Assembly: GCF_002355595.1 (NCBI RefSeq)
Contig: NZ_AP017422.1
Location: 3,782,001-3,846,000 of the forward strand
Direction: 5' to 3'
DNA: 64,000 nt
Source of the DNA: Filimonas lacunae
GTDB taxonomy: Bacteria; Bacteroidota; Bacteroidia; Chitinophagales; Chitinophagaceae
The notes below the pieces were generated by a model. The model was not told the DNA's origin. It saw only the letters and a program-made list of their open reading frames with translations, and did no database searches. Of the stretch, positions 25,346-36,295 are shown piece after piece. Every line of letters starts with the position of its first letter. The stretch's first letter is position 1. The translations under genes were made by a program, and so were the position numbers.

Positions 25346-26890
25346 ATGACAATCAGATTACTTTGTGTATTGCTTTTTATTGCCTGTGTAACAGGCTGTG
25401 AAACACTGAACGACCAACACGCATCTACAGCCGACAGCACGCACACATCCTTTGTTCACCCACCACTTCCAAACGTTCAGGTGCCTTTTGTGGAATATAC
25501 AGTGGATGCCACCCGTGGCGACACACTTGTTTCTCCATCAGGTGGCCTCCTTTTATTTCCCCCTAATGCCTTTATCGACGCTGCTGGTAAAATAATAACA
25601 GGAGCCATACATATTAAATACAGAGAATTTACCAAACCCCTGGATTTTTACCTGTCCGGCATACCTATGCACTACGATTCGGCAGCGCAAACCTTCCAGT
25701 TTATCTCTGGTGGCATGTTTGAAATGCTAGCCTTTTCCAACCATCAGCCTGTAGTTGTAAACCCAGCCGCAAAACCAGAGGTTATGCTCCCTGCCATCAG
25801 TAAGAATAGCCAATACAATGCTTACTACTTAGATACCGTAAAACAAAACTGGATATATCAGGGCAGTGCTACACTTGTTGATGTAAGCGTATCGCATAGC
25901 ACAACCACAACAACCGCTGCCGCAACGATCACCAATATAAATCCCTTACTGTTATTACCACCAGCAAAAGCCAGCGGTAAAAATCCTGTTATCTCTGTCA
26001 AAATAGATCCTTCTTCTTTCAAAGAATTACAGGTATATAACAACCAGAAATTTCAATTGGCAGATGGGGAGTCCTTTCATGCGCAGGATGCAGCCGAAGC
26101 GTGGACCTATGTACAGGTAAAGGAAAAAAGCAACAATGGTTTGTATACTATTCAGTTCAGCAATGCACATAAAACAGTTACCTATCAGGCCAAACCTGTT
26201 TTGGAAGGTGCTGATTACGAAGCAGCCATGGCGGTATTTAAACAAAAGCAGCAGGAGCAGGAACAGCTGAAACAGGAAAGGCTACAACAGCTTGCGCAGC
26301 AAAAGGCTAAACTAATTCAGGATTCAATTGAACACTCACGCCTGATCGCAGAAGATTATAAACGGATAGAAAAGCTGATACGTGAATCTGAAGAAAAGAT
26401 AAGGCTGGCGCAGGAAAAAAAGCTAAAGACAGCACAATTGAAAAAGCCCGTAGCTCCTGCCGTATTATCACCTTTAGCCAGCGCTTATATACATATGCCC
26501 GTTCCCTCCCTGGGCATTTGCAACTTTGATGCGCGGTATAATTATTCTCCGCTAAAAATAGAGCTGGATGCTGATTTCGTGGATACAGCCGGAAAACCAT
26601 TACCCTTACAATCAGTAGAGGTACTAACAGTTACCCCCATAGGAACGATACCTGCGCAACAGGATACAAAGCTGGTGATAGAACCAGGATACGATTATGT
26701 AATCATTGGCTCATTCCAGGAGCAACTATTTTATACTTCTGCCACTGATACTCAAAAATTGCAACTGACCAGTAAAACGTACAAACAAACGTTTATAATG
26801 AAGCAGCAGGTTATAAAGCCGGCCAACGAAACACTAACCAACCAATATCCGGAAATAGAAAAAGTTCTTTATCAAAAACTGGGCTTATAA
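25346..26890 (+). CDS. ZU5-like-domain lipoprotein with central coiled coil
   Basis: A 514-aa lipoprotein (lipobox VTGC at 15-18). Residues about 50-145 look ZU5-like: SPSGGLLLFPPNAFIDAAGK...GAIHIKYREF. Residues about 290-370 are a highly charged coiled coil (QKQQEQEQLKQERLQQ...). The C-terminal part has a second beta domain. Probably a surface or periplasmic structural protein. It is flanked by a 256-nt gap on the left with nothing evident and a terminator on the right. Confidence 0.75.
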   Translation: MTIRLLCVLLFIACVTGCETLNDQHASTADSTHTSFVHPPLPNVQVPFVEYTVDATRGDTLVSPSGGLLLFPPNAFIDAAGKIITGAIHIKYREFTKPLDFYLSGIPMHYDSAAQTFQFISGGMFEMLAFSNHQPVVVNPAAKPEVMLPAISKNSQYNAYYLDTVKQNWIYQGSATLVDVSVSHSTTTTTAAATITNINPLLLLPPAKASGKNPVISVKIDPSSFKELQVYNNQKFQLADGESFHAQDAAEAWTYVQVKEKSNNGLYTIQFSNAHKTVTYQAKPVLEGADYEAAMAVFKQKQQEQEQLKQERLQQLAQQKAKLIQDSIEHSRLIAEDYKRIEKLIRESEEKIRLAQEKKLKTAQLKKPVAPAVLSPLASAYIHMPVPSLGICNFDARYNYSPLKIELDADFVDTAGKPLPLQSVEVLTVTPIGTIPAQQDTKLVIEPGYDYVIIGSFQEQLFYTSATDTQKLQLTSKTYKQTFIMKQQVIKPANETLTNQYPEIEKVLYQKLGL

Positions 26891-26920
26891 ATAATATTCT
26901 TCCATATTTACCTTTTCTGC

Positions 26921-26953
26921 GAAAGCCGTGCTTCCCTGTAAGCATGGCTTTTC
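26921..26953 (+). terminator. Intrinsic terminator
   Basis: GAAAGCCGTGCTT ... AAGCATGGCTTTTC, 12 pairs (one G-T) with a six-base loop and T-rich tail, 31 nt after the stop of the ZU5 lipoprotein gene. Confidence 0.75.
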
Positions 26954-27239
26954 TATTCCACCACCGCAAACGGCCATAGTCACTGTAGTTTTTACGTATA
27001 TTGTATGCCCTAACAATTGCCTGGCATGAAACCAATCAAACGCTCCCACCACCATCCCTGTTCTGCTATCAGCAGGTTACCATACACATCTCCGGCAAAT
27101 AGTATCGAACATCCGGCATATACCTGGCTAAAACCATCAGCAGCACAGGCTTTTTTTACGGAAGCGAATATTGGCAAATGCATAAGCTCAATGAGCATCT
27201 GCCATAAAGCCAATACAATATTCCTACATTAGCCCCGCT

Positions 27240-27276
27240 GCTGTGAATACTGCTGCAAAACAGCACTATTCACAGC
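27240..27276 (+). promoter_or_regulatory. Long leader hairpin before GH95
   Basis: GCTGTGAATA-c-TGCTG, loop CAAAA, CAGCA-c-TATTCACAGC: 15 pairs with one C-C mismatch, ending 32 nt before the GH95 ATG. No T-run follows, so it is more like a regulatory 5' UTR element or a palindromic binding site than a terminator. Confidence 0.45.
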
Positions 27277-27308
27277 ACCTTATCCATTATACAGCATAAG
27301 CACATCAT

Positions 27309-29771
27309 ATGAAAAGAAGGTTTTTGATCGTACTCGTTGCAGGTTGTTTCACGTATGGCCTGCCTGCTCGCTCCCTGGCACAAAACCAGCTGAAGCTTTG
27401 GTATACCCGACCAGCCGAAAAATGGACGGAAGCCCTGCCTGTGGGCAATGGCCGTATGGGGGCCATGATATTTGGCAATCCTGTGAATGAGTTGCTGCAG
27501 TTAAACGAAGCTACGTTCTGGAGCGGCGGCCCGGTAAAAGGGGAAGTAAACCCCAAAGCGGCCTCTTTCCTCGGTCCTGTTCGCAAGGCATTGCTGGAGC
27601 AGGAAGATTACGAACAGGCCAACAAACTCGTCAAAAACATACAGGGCGTATACACCCAGTCGTTTCTTCCGCTGGCCGATCTCAGGTTGCAACAAAACAT
27701 CGGCAACAGCTCTTACACGCAATACACACGCGACCTTTCCATTGACAATAGCATCGCTACCGTTCAGTTCACTGCCGGTGGGGTTACCTATAAAAGAGAA
27801 ATAATAGCCTCTTTTCCTGGCAAGGCTATTATAATGCGTTTAACGGCCAGTCAGCCCGGTAACATCAGTTTCACCACCAGTTTAAACAGCCAGGTGCATT
27901 ATACACTGGCGAAAGATGGCAGCAATGGACTTATCCTCACTGCAAAAGCGCCCGCACAGGCCGATCCCAATTATGTAAAGTATAACAAAGAACCCGTGAT
28001 ATATGAAGACAGTAATCATTGCAAAGGCATGACAGGTGTAGTACAAATAAAGGCGGTACTGAAAGGTGGCGCTTCCCGTGCAGACACATCCGGTATTACG
28101 GTTACCAATGCCAATGAAGTATTGCTGATTATTACCGCCGCTACCAGTTACAACGGATTTAATAAATGTCCCGACAGCGAAGGCAGAAACGCGGCACTCC
28201 TTTGCAAAAACGCTATGCAGGCAGCCAGCAGCCAGTCATGGCAGGCATTGCTGGCTACACATTCGGCCGATTATCACCGCTACTTTAACCGGGTGGAGTT
28301 ACAGGTGGGCGCCAGCAACACTGCTGCTACCCAACTGCCCACTAATGAAAGGCTGCTGGCATTCAGTAACGGCGCTACCGACCCCGAACTGGAAACCCTG
28401 CTTTACCAGTACGGCCGTTACCTGCTTATCAGCGCATCCCGTCCCGGCGGTGTACCTGCCAACCTACAGGGCATCTGGAACCAGCTGTTACGCGCCCCAT
28501 GGAGCAGTAACTATACCATTAACATCAACACCCAAATGAACTACTGGCCCGCTGCCATTACCAACCTGGAAGAAATGGAATATCCTTTATTCGATTTCAT
28601 TAAAACCCTGGCAGTAACCGGCAAAAACACGGCTAAAGAGTTTTATAACATGAAGGGCTGGGTTGCCCATCACAATACTGACATCTGGGCCATCAGTAAC
28701 CCTGTAGGCAACATTGGCAAAGGCGATCCCAAATGGGCTAACTGGTATATGGGCGCTCCCTGGCTATGCCGTCACCTGTACGAACATTACCGTTTTACCA
28801 AAGACAAACGCTTTTTACAGGAAGCCTATCCCGTACTGAAAGGCGCAGCTGAATTCCTGGTCAACTTCCTGGTAGAAGACAAAAACGGCTACCTGGTAAC
28901 TGCCCCTTCTTTTTCGCCGGAAAACGACTATATAGATGATAAAGGCAAACATGCCAACACTTCTATAGCCACCACCATGGACATGTCTATCATTCGCGAT
29001 CATTTCCGTAACTGTATAGAAGCCGCACAGGAATTACATACCGACACTGCATTCCGCCAGTTACTGATTGCCAAGATGGCTAAATTATATCCCCTGCATA
29101 TCGGACAAAAAGGCAACCTGCAGGAATGGTATAAAGACTGGGAAGATGTAGATCCGCATCACCGCCATGTAAGTCAATTATATGGATTACATCCAGGCCG
29201 CGAAATTTCGCCACTGAGCACACCCGAATTTGCGCAAGCCAGCAAAAAAACATTGGAGCTGCGTGGCGATGCCGGCACCGGTTGGAGCCTGGCCTGGAAA
29301 ATCAACTTCTGGGCAAGATTGCTCGATGGAGATCACGCCTATAAACTGGTACGCGACTTGATGCGCGATGTAAGTGTTTCCAAAGGCGGCGGCCTATACC
29401 CCAACCTGTTTGATGCACATCCACCTTTCCAGATTGACGGTAATTTTGGAGCCACCTCCGGCATGACAGAAATGTTGCTGCAAAGTCATTTAGATCAGCT
29501 TCATCTATTACCGGCATTGCCCGCAGCCTGGGCCACAGGCAACGTAAAAGGCTTAAAAGCAAGAGGCGCATTCACGGTAGATATACAATGGAAAAACAAC
29601 CTGCTGACAACAGCTACCATCACCTCTGCCAATGGCGGTAACTGTGTAATAAGAACAGCCAAACCCATTGCTATCAAAGGCATCAATGCCAGCTCTGTAG
29701 CAGAAGGTAACAGCTATCTCACCAGCTTTGATACCAAAAAAGGCGGTGTATATAACATCACAGCATTATAA
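27309..29771 (+). CDS. GH95 alpha-L-fucosidase (or alpha-L-galactosidase)
   Basis: An 820-aa enzyme with a signal peptide (cleavage near SLAQ, residue 25). The opening [20 protein letters not shown] is the GH95 signature, followed by GRMGAMIFG. The (alpha/alpha)6 barrel carries [13 protein letters not shown] (asparagines used with the base), [20 protein letters not shown], and [16 protein letters not shown] with the conserved Asp. GH95 enzymes invert terminal alpha-1,2-fucose or, in some, L-galactose, as in xyloglucan or host glycans. It is convergent with the SusCD operon and probably acts on the same substrate. Confidence 0.95.
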   Translation: MKRRFLIVLVAGCFTYGLPARSLAQNQLKLWYTRPAEKWTEALPVGNGRMGAMIFGNPVNELLQLNEATFWSGGPVKGEVNPKAASFLGPVRKALLEQEDYEQANKLVKNIQGVYTQSFLPLADLRLQQNIGNSSYTQYTRDLSIDNSIATVQFTAGGVTYKREIIASFPGKAIIMRLTASQPGNISFTTSLNSQVHYTLAKDGSNGLILTAKAPAQADPNYVKYNKEPVIYEDSNHCKGMTGVVQIKAVLKGGASRADTSGITVTNANEVLLIITAATSYNGFNKCPDSEGRNAALLCKNAMQAASSQSWQALLATHSADYHRYFNRVELQVGASNTAATQLPTNERLLAFSNGATDPELETLLYQYGRYLLISASRPGGVPANLQGIWNQLLRAPWSSNYTININTQMNYWPAAITNLEEMEYPLFDFIKTLAVTGKNTAKEFYNMKGWVAHHNTDIWAISNPVGNIGKGDPKWANWYMGAPWLCRHLYEHYRFTKDKRFLQEAYPVLKGAAEFLVNFLVEDKNGYLVTAPSFSPENDYIDDKGKHANTSIATTMDMSIIRDHFRNCIEAAQELHTDTAFRQLLIAKMAKLYPLHIGQKGNLQEWYKDWEDVDPHHRHVSQLYGLHPGREISPLSTPEFAQASKKTLELRGDAGTGWSLAWKINFWARLLDGDHAYKLVRDLMRDVSVSKGGGLYPNLFDAHPPFQIDGNFGATSGMTEMLLQSHLDQLHLLPALPAAWATGNVKGLKARGAFTVDIQWKNNLLTTATITSANGGNCVIRTAKPIAIKGINASSVAEGNSYLTSFDTKKGGVYNITAL

Positions 29772-29786
29772 CCACAAAAAATAAAA

Positions 29787-29813
29787 AGCGCCTGCCCGGG
29801 AACGGGCGGCGCT
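29787..29813. terminator. Terminator between GH95 and the SusCD operon
   Basis: AGCGCC-t-GCCCG, loop, CGGGC-GGCGCT, with an A-run on its left, so the T-run (TTTTTATTTTTTG) serves the minus strand, i.e. the SusD end of the operon. Confidence 0.75.
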
Positions 29814-29858
29814 ATAACTAATCGTGCTGTATGAAAAAAAGTTATTGCAGGAATGCTG

Positions 29859-31631
29859 CTATAATTTAAATGGCAAATACCAGTTGTTTTTTTGCATTAG
29901 TTTTTCACGAATAGCAGCAGCGTTGGGAATATTGTCTTTTAATAGTTTAGCATATACTTTATCGGCCAGGAAAGCAGGGTCGTTTCTGCGCAGGGCAATA
30001 CGTAACAGATCGGGCCACCGGGTGCCTTCAAATGCATTTTCCAGCGCCTCTTCATTAATGATATTATTTTCTATAGAAATAAGGCTATCACCAGCACTTA
30101 CTACATTGGGCACCAGCCCCACCCTCCTGCGCACACCAATATGTCTGTACCACATACCCCGGAAATAAGGTACGTTGTCGCTGTTCCTTGCATCAAAATT
30201 ATAAGGCGCAGGCAACATCAGCGAATTCTGCCACAGGGTCATATCTGTAATGGCAGGCGATTGCACGGGAGGTGCGAAAGTAGCGCCCAATCCCTGATCA
30301 GATATAGCAGAAGCCAGTTTATAATAGCCATCGCGGTTGGCAGCTTCTGCAAAATGCAGGTGCAACTGGGTTTGGCGAAACAGGTAAAACTTTCCGTTTT
30401 TAGTGAACGGATTCAGTGCCGTATTAGTGGCATAGTCAATATAGTTATACAGGTATTTCATTACTACCGGTTGCCCGTTCAGGTTGCGAATGCTTAAAGG
30501 TTCGCGGGCATCAGTAAACTGTCCGTAGGAAATAGTTCCTACCCCAAACCTGGGGTTCTGTAACTGGCTATGCCAGTTATCTACCACCGCCTGCGAAGGC
30601 TTCAACAGGTATTTACCACCTATGGGCGAAAACAATTGTATCAATGGATTATCCGGTTTAAACTTGCTATCATAAGGTAAAGCCCATAACCATTCATAGC
30701 CATAACTGGCATCATATCCCCGGTTAAAAATCATGCGCCAGCCATCATCATATGCCAGTGACGGCGCATTATTTACCACATAATAAGTAACATAGTGATT
30801 AGCGCCACCCCAGGCCAGTTTATACAATCCCAAACCGCCTTCGGATAAACCCGAGGGGGTGCCAATTTCCATTACCTCCCGGTAATAGGTAGCCGCTTTG
30901 GTATAATTCCCTTTCCACAAATACAACTCACCCAATAACATTTTCTTTTGTATAAAGAAGGTATTAGTAGGAATACCATCCAAAGTCATGTTCAGCACCG
31001 GGCCTACAGTACCTGAAACTTGGGCAGTATATTGTGTTTTAAAAGGAATAGCCTCCGTAAAATTGATCAAACTATCCAGCAGGGCGTTAAAAGGCACTTT
31101 CGGAAATTTGCCGGCATCAGATAAAGCGCTCACATTTTCCAGTGGGTCGGTTATATAACGTACTTCATCTCCATAATGAATCCCCAGCTGCAGGTATAAA
31201 AAGCTTCTCAGGCAAGCTATATCTGAATAACGCTGATTGTACTCATCCTCTTTCAGCCGCTTGCTTTGATACATGAGTGTAAAATTCTTCAGCACATCAT
31301 TGCAGTTAATAATCAGTTCATAAAACGGACGCGGGCTGGCATAAGGGTTATCCGCCGTTACACTGTGCGTGCTTATCTGGCGCAGATATTCATCGGCGTT
31401 ATCTGTATATTCCAGCAGGTCGCCCCGCAATTCGTTCAAAATCACATACCTGTCGGCCAGCCCCATAAACTTACCATAAATGCCCATTACGGCCGAGTTG
31501 GCATCGTCTACATTGCGGTAGGCGTTAGAAACATCCAGCTCATTCACCGGTAGTTTATCAAAAGTTTTGTTGCACGCGGTAACAGCAGCACAGCAGTATA
31601 GTAAACCTATTATTCTTATCAGCAATTTCAT
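29859..31631 (-). CDS. SusD/RagB-family lipoprotein (PUL, second pair)
   Basis: 590 aa from the ATG at 31631 (the frame opens at 31661, overlapping the SusC end). Signal peptide and lipobox VTAC, then NKTFDKLPVNELD. SusD features: ACLRSFLYLQLGIHYG, LLGELYLWKGNYTKAATYY, and the C-terminal NALEGTRWPDLLRIALRR-type signature (ALENAFEGTRWPDL). Last gene of the seven-gene operon; partner of the SusC immediately upstream. Confidence 0.93.
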   Translation of the reverse strand: MKLLIRIIGLLYCCAAVTACNKTFDKLPVNELDVSNAYRNVDDANSAVMGIYGKFMGLADRYVILNELRGDLLEYTDNADEYLRQISTHSVTADNPYASPRPFYELIINCNDVLKNFTLMYQSKRLKEDEYNQRYSDIACLRSFLYLQLGIHYGDEVRYITDPLENVSALSDAGKFPKVPFNALLDSLINFTEAIPFKTQYTAQVSGTVGPVLNMTLDGIPTNTFFIQKKMLLGELYLWKGNYTKAATYYREVMEIGTPSGLSEGGLGLYKLAWGGANHYVTYYVVNNAPSLAYDDGWRMIFNRGYDASYGYEWLWALPYDSKFKPDNPLIQLFSPIGGKYLLKPSQAVVDNWHSQLQNPRFGVGTISYGQFTDAREPLSIRNLNGQPVVMKYLYNYIDYATNTALNPFTKNGKFYLFRQTQLHLHFAEAANRDGYYKLASAISDQGLGATFAPPVQSPAITDMTLWQNSLMLPAPYNFDARNSDNVPYFRGMWYRHIGVRRRVGLVPNVVSAGDSLISIENNIINEEALENAFEGTRWPDLLRIALRRNDPAFLADKVYAKLLKDNIPNAAAIREKLMQKNNWYLPFKL

Positions 31632-31650
31632 AATCGTTCGTTGTGGTATT

Positions 31651-34600
31651 TTATATTCCAATTTTCACCCCCAGCGTTACAGACTTAAACACCGGGTCTA
31701 ACCCCGTATCAATCCCCTGCCCTAACACACTGGGTGTAGCACTGAATTCAGGATCGTAACCCAGGTAGTGGGTAAAGGTTACCAGGTTATAGCCGGTGGC
31801 AAAAACAGTGGCGCTTTTTAATGCGCCTGTAGCTTTCAGCGGCACATTGTATTGCAGACTTAACGTACGCAAACGCAGGTACGATCCGTCTTCTATCCAG
31901 CGATCGCTGAAACGGCTGTTACCCATAGGATCGCCATAGGCAGCTTTAGGCGTATTAGTCACCTGCCCATTGGCCCTCCAGCGGTTATTCACGCTTACCA
32001 ACTGGTTTTGATAACCGTTTTCCGCTTCCAGGTGATAGCGCAATTGATTATATACATCATTACCATAACTGAAAGTAAACAACGCCGATAACTCAAAGCC
32101 TTTATACGCCCAACGGCTGGTAAAAGCCCCGGTAAACAGGGGATTGGGATTACCAATGATGGTTCGGTCGTTATCATCAATAATCTTATTACCATCTATA
32201 TCTGCAAAACGGATATCCCCGCCGGCAAAAGGCGTTAATGAGCCATCTGTATTCCGCTTCCGTAATCCGGCACTGGCCGCTTCGGCATCTGTAGTATATA
32301 CGCCCGCTGTTTTAAAGCCTGCAAAACGGTTAGCTGCACCGCCTGTGCGGGTTACAATAGTAGCTCCGGCATAGCTGGTATAAAATCCGTTGTTGGGCAC
32401 TGCCAGTACTTTGTTTTTATAAGCACTCATCTGAATGCCTGCATCCCATTTAAAAGCAGGGCTGTTCATCACCCTTACATTCACTGCCCCCTCTAAACCG
32501 GTATTCTGCATTTTACCATCGTTGGCAAGCACATTTTCAAAACCGGAATACCCGAGAATGGGCCTGTATACCAGCATATTTTGAATGCTACTTTTATACA
32601 GGTCTACCGTAACATTCACCCGCTCGTTAAACACTGCCACATCTAAGCCGAAGTTGATTTTACGGGAGGTTTCCCATTGCAGGGCCGGGTTGGCAATTCC
32701 TTTTCTTACCAATCCCTGTGCACCTAAAAGATTTTGTGATACATAGGTTTGACGGGCCGTATAATTACCAATATCATCGTTACCACTCACACTATAGGAA
32801 GCGCGCAGCTTTAACAGGTTGAGGAAAGAGCGGCCCATAAACTGTTCGCTGGACAACAGCCAGGTAGCCCCTACAGAAGACATCACCGGAAATTTGTGCT
32901 CCCCAATACGCACACCTCCGGACGCCTGCGTTCCAAAACGGGAGGAACCATCCATAGCCACATTGGCACTCAAAAATAACTTCTCCGCAAAGCCATAGTC
33001 GGCACTGGCATACAGGTTCATCCAGTTCCACTCTCCTACATCACCACTTGTCTGGCGTAAGGCAGCCACCCCATTTTGCACACTGGTGAGGTTATCTGTA
33101 GCCGAATTATATCCCAATGTCAGATCCTGCTCAGCTTTGTTGTTCTGATAACGTATACCTGCCCTTGCCGCCAGGCTATGCGTGCGTTCAAACCCCCGGT
33201 TATATTCTACCCTACTATCGGTATACAACGAAAACAGTCTTTTCACCTGCGAGCCCAGGCGGCTGTCGGCCACGGCATTCCGTAATGTATCATCCACCAC
33301 ACCTTTACGCGGTATAAAGAAATTTTCCCGCACCTTGTCATATTGCACGCCAATCAATGTACTGGCTTTCAGAAACCGGTTTATTTCATAATGAAAGCTG
33401 AACGATCCAAAGAAGCGGTAAAAACGGTTGCTGGCCTTCATATCACTGACAAGTACAGCAGGGTTGCTAAACCCTAAGGTATCCCTGTCCGCCAGGTTAG
33501 GCGATACCACACCTTTCTCATTCACCTCGTTCACATGCAGGAAAGGCGCCTTGGTTAAAGCATTCACCAGTGGTGCAGTTTTCAGCGACATCCCCTGATC
33601 TTTCAGGTTTTGCGAGTTGTAGGTAAAACTCAGATTAGCCGTTCCCGTAAACCGTTTGGTAAAATTAAACTCGGCATTGAAGCGGGTATTGTAACGCGAC
33701 ATATCCGTGTTACGTATCACTCCTTCATTCTTTAAGTATCCTACCGTAAGGCCATACGTGGCAATATTGTCACCACCGGTAATTTTTAAATAAATATTAC
33801 GATTCATGCTATTACGAAGCACCTGATTTTGCCAGTTGGTATTGTTATGATACTGTGCGTATAAAGGCGAAGTAACATCATCGTTCATGTAAGGCTGTGC
33901 AGCTATCTGCGCCGGCGTTAAACCCCGGCTTTGCATTACATCACTTAAATAGGTGCGATAGTCTGCCGCATTCATCACAGGCAATGCAGCCGGCGCTTTG
34001 TTAAAGCCCGAGTACACGGCAAAGTCTATCCGGGTGGCTTCCGAAACCGCCCGCGCTGTGGTAATAATCAATGCTCCATTAGCGCCTTTGGTACCATACA
34101 TGCTGGTGGCATCCTTTACCAGCGTAATATTATCAATATCCTTCGCATCTATCAGCGCCAGCGGATTCGTATAGTTGTTGGCAATAATGCTTTCGCCATA
34201 TTCATTGGCATCAAACAACATCCCATCTATAACAATCAAAGGTTTGTTGGTAGCATACAACGAGTTCAGGCCCCGTAAAAAAAGATTAGCTCCCACGCCA
34301 GGTGCGCCCGAACGCCGGATAGCCTGCAACCCAGTCATACGCCCCTGCAACAAAGCATCCGCAGTTTCTCCGGGTGTGGTAAAACCTTTCACGCTATAGT
34401 TGCTGATAGCAGCAGTCACGTATCCACGTGTTTGCCGCCCAAAAGGCATGGTCACCTGTTCGTGAAACGATTCCACATCTTCGCCCAGCAAGGCCATATT
34501 CAGGCGCTTTCGGCCTTTCAGCGGCACACGGCGCGAGTCGTACCCTTCCCCCTCTATCAATACTACCTCGTTATAAGAAGGCACCTTCAGTTTAAAATAG

Positions 34601-34821
34601 CCCTGGTTATCGGTAATGGCGGCAGAATAGTCATCTACCTGCACCCGGATGCCCGCTGCGGGTTTGTGGGTGGCGGCGTCTGTTATCACACCTTCCAGCT
34701 GCACTCCTTTCTTTGTTGCTTTTACCGCCTTAGCCGTATCGGCCTGAGCCAGAACACCGGGCGCAGCAGCTACCAGGCTGAAAGCGGTTACCACAATTGC
34801 TTTTCTGATATATCTATTCAT
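31651..34821 (-). CDS. SusC/RagA-family TonB-dependent transporter (PUL, second pair)
   Basis: About 1056 aa from the ATG at 34821. Signal peptide to VLAQA. A carboxypeptidase-D regulatory-like domain (GVQLEGVITDAATHKPAAG) and plug (NITLVKDATSMYGTKGANGA) are followed by the barrel, ending GVKIGI. No STN domain, so unlike the first SusC of the window it should not signal to a FecR; this fits regulation by a two-component system. It belongs to the tight FAS1/SusCD operon. Confidence 0.95.
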   Translation of the reverse strand: MNRYIRKAIVVTAFSLVAAAPGVLAQADTAKAVKATKKGVQLEGVITDAATHKPAAGIRVQVDDYSAAITDNQGYFKLKVPSYNEVVLIEGEGYDSRRVPLKGRKRLNMALLGEDVESFHEQVTMPFGRQTRGYVTAAISNYSVKGFTTPGETADALLQGRMTGLQAIRRSGAPGVGANLFLRGLNSLYATNKPLIVIDGMLFDANEYGESIIANNYTNPLALIDAKDIDNITLVKDATSMYGTKGANGALIITTARAVSEATRIDFAVYSGFNKAPAALPVMNAADYRTYLSDVMQSRGLTPAQIAAQPYMNDDVTSPLYAQYHNNTNWQNQVLRNSMNRNIYLKITGGDNIATYGLTVGYLKNEGVIRNTDMSRYNTRFNAEFNFTKRFTGTANLSFTYNSQNLKDQGMSLKTAPLVNALTKAPFLHVNEVNEKGVVSPNLADRDTLGFSNPAVLVSDMKASNRFYRFFGSFSFHYEINRFLKASTLIGVQYDKVRENFFIPRKGVVDDTLRNAVADSRLGSQVKRLFSLYTDSRVEYNRGFERTHSLAARAGIRYQNNKAEQDLTLGYNSATDNLTSVQNGVAALRQTSGDVGEWNWMNLYASADYGFAEKLFLSANVAMDGSSRFGTQASGGVRIGEHKFPVMSSVGATWLLSSEQFMGRSFLNLLKLRASYSVSGNDDIGNYTARQTYVSQNLLGAQGLVRKGIANPALQWETSRKINFGLDVAVFNERVNVTVDLYKSSIQNMLVYRPILGYSGFENVLANDGKMQNTGLEGAVNVRVMNSPAFKWDAGIQMSAYKNKVLAVPNNGFYTSYAGATIVTRTGGAANRFAGFKTAGVYTTDAEAASAGLRKRNTDGSLTPFAGGDIRFADIDGNKIIDDNDRTIIGNPNPLFTGAFTSRWAYKGFELSALFTFSYGNDVYNQLRYHLEAENGYQNQLVSVNNRWRANGQVTNTPKAAYGDPMGNSRFSDRWIEDGSYLRLRTLSLQYNVPLKATGALKSATVFATGYNLVTFTHYLGYDPEFSATPSVLGQGIDTGLDPVFKSVTLGVKIGI

Positions 34822-34848
34822 GGCAAACAGCATAATTTGTAAACATTC

Positions 34849-36285
34849 TTAAAATACAGGCACCAGTTTTATGTAATCACATACAATGGCATTGGTGGCA
34901 GCAGTAGTGGTATTGGCAGCGGTGAGGTAAATGTTCATCCGTTGCCTGTATTCCGGCAGGGTAAATTCACCAATCAGCTGCTCACCATAATTATACATGG
35001 GCACCAACGTATACCCGAAAAACTTTACCGAGGTGGCTGTGTCAATACCCAGCTTTTGCGAAAAAGGTGCGCTGATGCCATTGATACTATTGTTTACCGC
35101 TACCCAGTAAGCCCGGTATTTCTGGTTTCCCGCCACATCGGTGATGCGATAGCCATAGTTAAACAAAGGCAATCCGTGGTTATACACCACCAGGTCAACA
35201 AACTGCCGGCCGGTAGCCGAATCCAGCATCTGGCGCTTATAAGTAGCACTTATACGATTGGCACTGCTAAAGCTATAGTTCTCTGCTTCTACTACAATAG
35301 GTGTAAACTTATCCTGCAAACGCACCTGTACCGCGCTAAGCACATGCACATACCCGTTGCTGGTTTGTATCGTTTTTACAATATTGCTTTTAGCAATGCC
35401 CAGTTTTACATGGTAGCGCGAGAGAATAGTATCCGGTAACTGTGCAGCCGTGTAGGCACCTTCTATAGCATATTCCTGTATCATACGGGCAAAAGCAAAG
35501 CTTCTGTGCATAGAATCGGTATAATAGGGATGTAAACGAACACCTTCCTGTAGCCAGGCCGCATCAGTTAGTACAAACGTGGTATATTGTTTACTTTCGT
35601 CCCTGATATCATACGTGTTGTTCCAGAAAATATTGGTACGCACCGAATCGGTACCAGGCTCATACACCGGCCTGCCCAGCGTGTCCACTCCTACCTGTAC
35701 CGCATTCCTTGCATCAAATACATTATAAAAGTTGGACATCAGGTAGCTTTTTTCCAAAGCAGGCATATCCGCACTGTTTTCTACAAAATCCCAGCTATTA
35801 GGCAAATAAGGCAGTATTTTATCTATCACCTGCAATACCCCGTTTTTGGCATATTGATCGGCCACTACAATATTCGCATCTTCTATATGTGCGCCCTGGA
35901 TATTGTGATACTTGCCATTGATCATAGCAATACGCTTTAGTTCGGTATTGTTAGCCACCAGCCAGGTTTGCACCGCAATATGATTGGATAAAAAGCGGCG
36001 TAGCTGTGCAGTATCGTTCTCTACCGCATTATCCAATGCCGCTAACGCTTCGTTAGTGGGTGCATATACGGTATAGGTTTTTGAATTGATCAGCTTATCT
36101 ACGCCAGACTTTTGCAGCAGGGCAGCAAACCTGCTCAGACTGGCAGTTTCATTAATTTGTTCCAGCAATGTTTTAGACGCCTTCGGGTCTAAGCCTTCAT
36201 TATGCTTTTCCCATTTACGGCAGCCGCACAACAGCATACCGGCTACAGCTACAAAACATATAGTATATAAAAATGGATATTTCAT
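34849..36285 (-). CDS. Fasciclin (FAS1) domain lipoprotein, two-part
   Basis: A 478-aa lipoprotein with lipobox LLCGC (residues 18-22). Residues about 38-165 form one FAS1 domain: FAALLQKSGVDKLINSKT then YTVYAPTNEALAAL and NGVLQVIDKILPYL. Residues about 170-320 look like a second, degenerate FAS1 (TTFVLTDAAWL). The last 150 aa are a beta-rich domain (VVEAENYSFSSANR..., IVCDYIKLVPV) resembling a carbohydrate-binding module. Fourth-to-last in the operon; starts 10 nt after the next FAS1 gene. Confidence 0.85.
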   Translation of the reverse strand: MKYPFLYTICFVAVAGMLLCGCRKWEKHNEGLDPKASKTLLEQINETASLSRFAALLQKSGVDKLINSKTYTVYAPTNEALAALDNAVENDTAQLRRFLSNHIAVQTWLVANNTELKRIAMINGKYHNIQGAHIEDANIVVADQYAKNGVLQVIDKILPYLPNSWDFVENSADMPALEKSYLMSNFYNVFDARNAVQVGVDTLGRPVYEPGTDSVRTNIFWNNTYDIRDESKQYTTFVLTDAAWLQEGVRLHPYYTDSMHRSFAFARMIQEYAIEGAYTAAQLPDTILSRYHVKLGIAKSNIVKTIQTSNGYVHVLSAVQVRLQDKFTPIVVEAENYSFSSANRISATYKRQMLDSATGRQFVDLVVYNHGLPLFNYGYRITDVAGNQKYRAYWVAVNNSINGISAPFSQKLGIDTATSVKFFGYTLVPMYNYGEQLIGEFTLPEYRQRMNIYLTAANTTTAATNAIVCDYIKLVPVF

Positions 36286-36295
36286 TCATCTGGTT

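Larger units (their letters stand above)
26891..27308. other. Intergenic region with terminator and leader hairpin
   Basis: About 420 bases without a credible gene. It holds the terminator of the ZU5 gene at its left and a long hairpin just before GH95 at its right. Two overlapping opposite-strand ORFs of 67-71 codons near 27010-27232 have no start context, motif or operon setting. Confidence 0.5.

Noticed and set aside
27010..27232. Opposite-strand ORFs of 67-71 codons before GH95
   Set aside because: No start context, no motif, no operon partner; typical chance ORFs in a GC-neutral gap.
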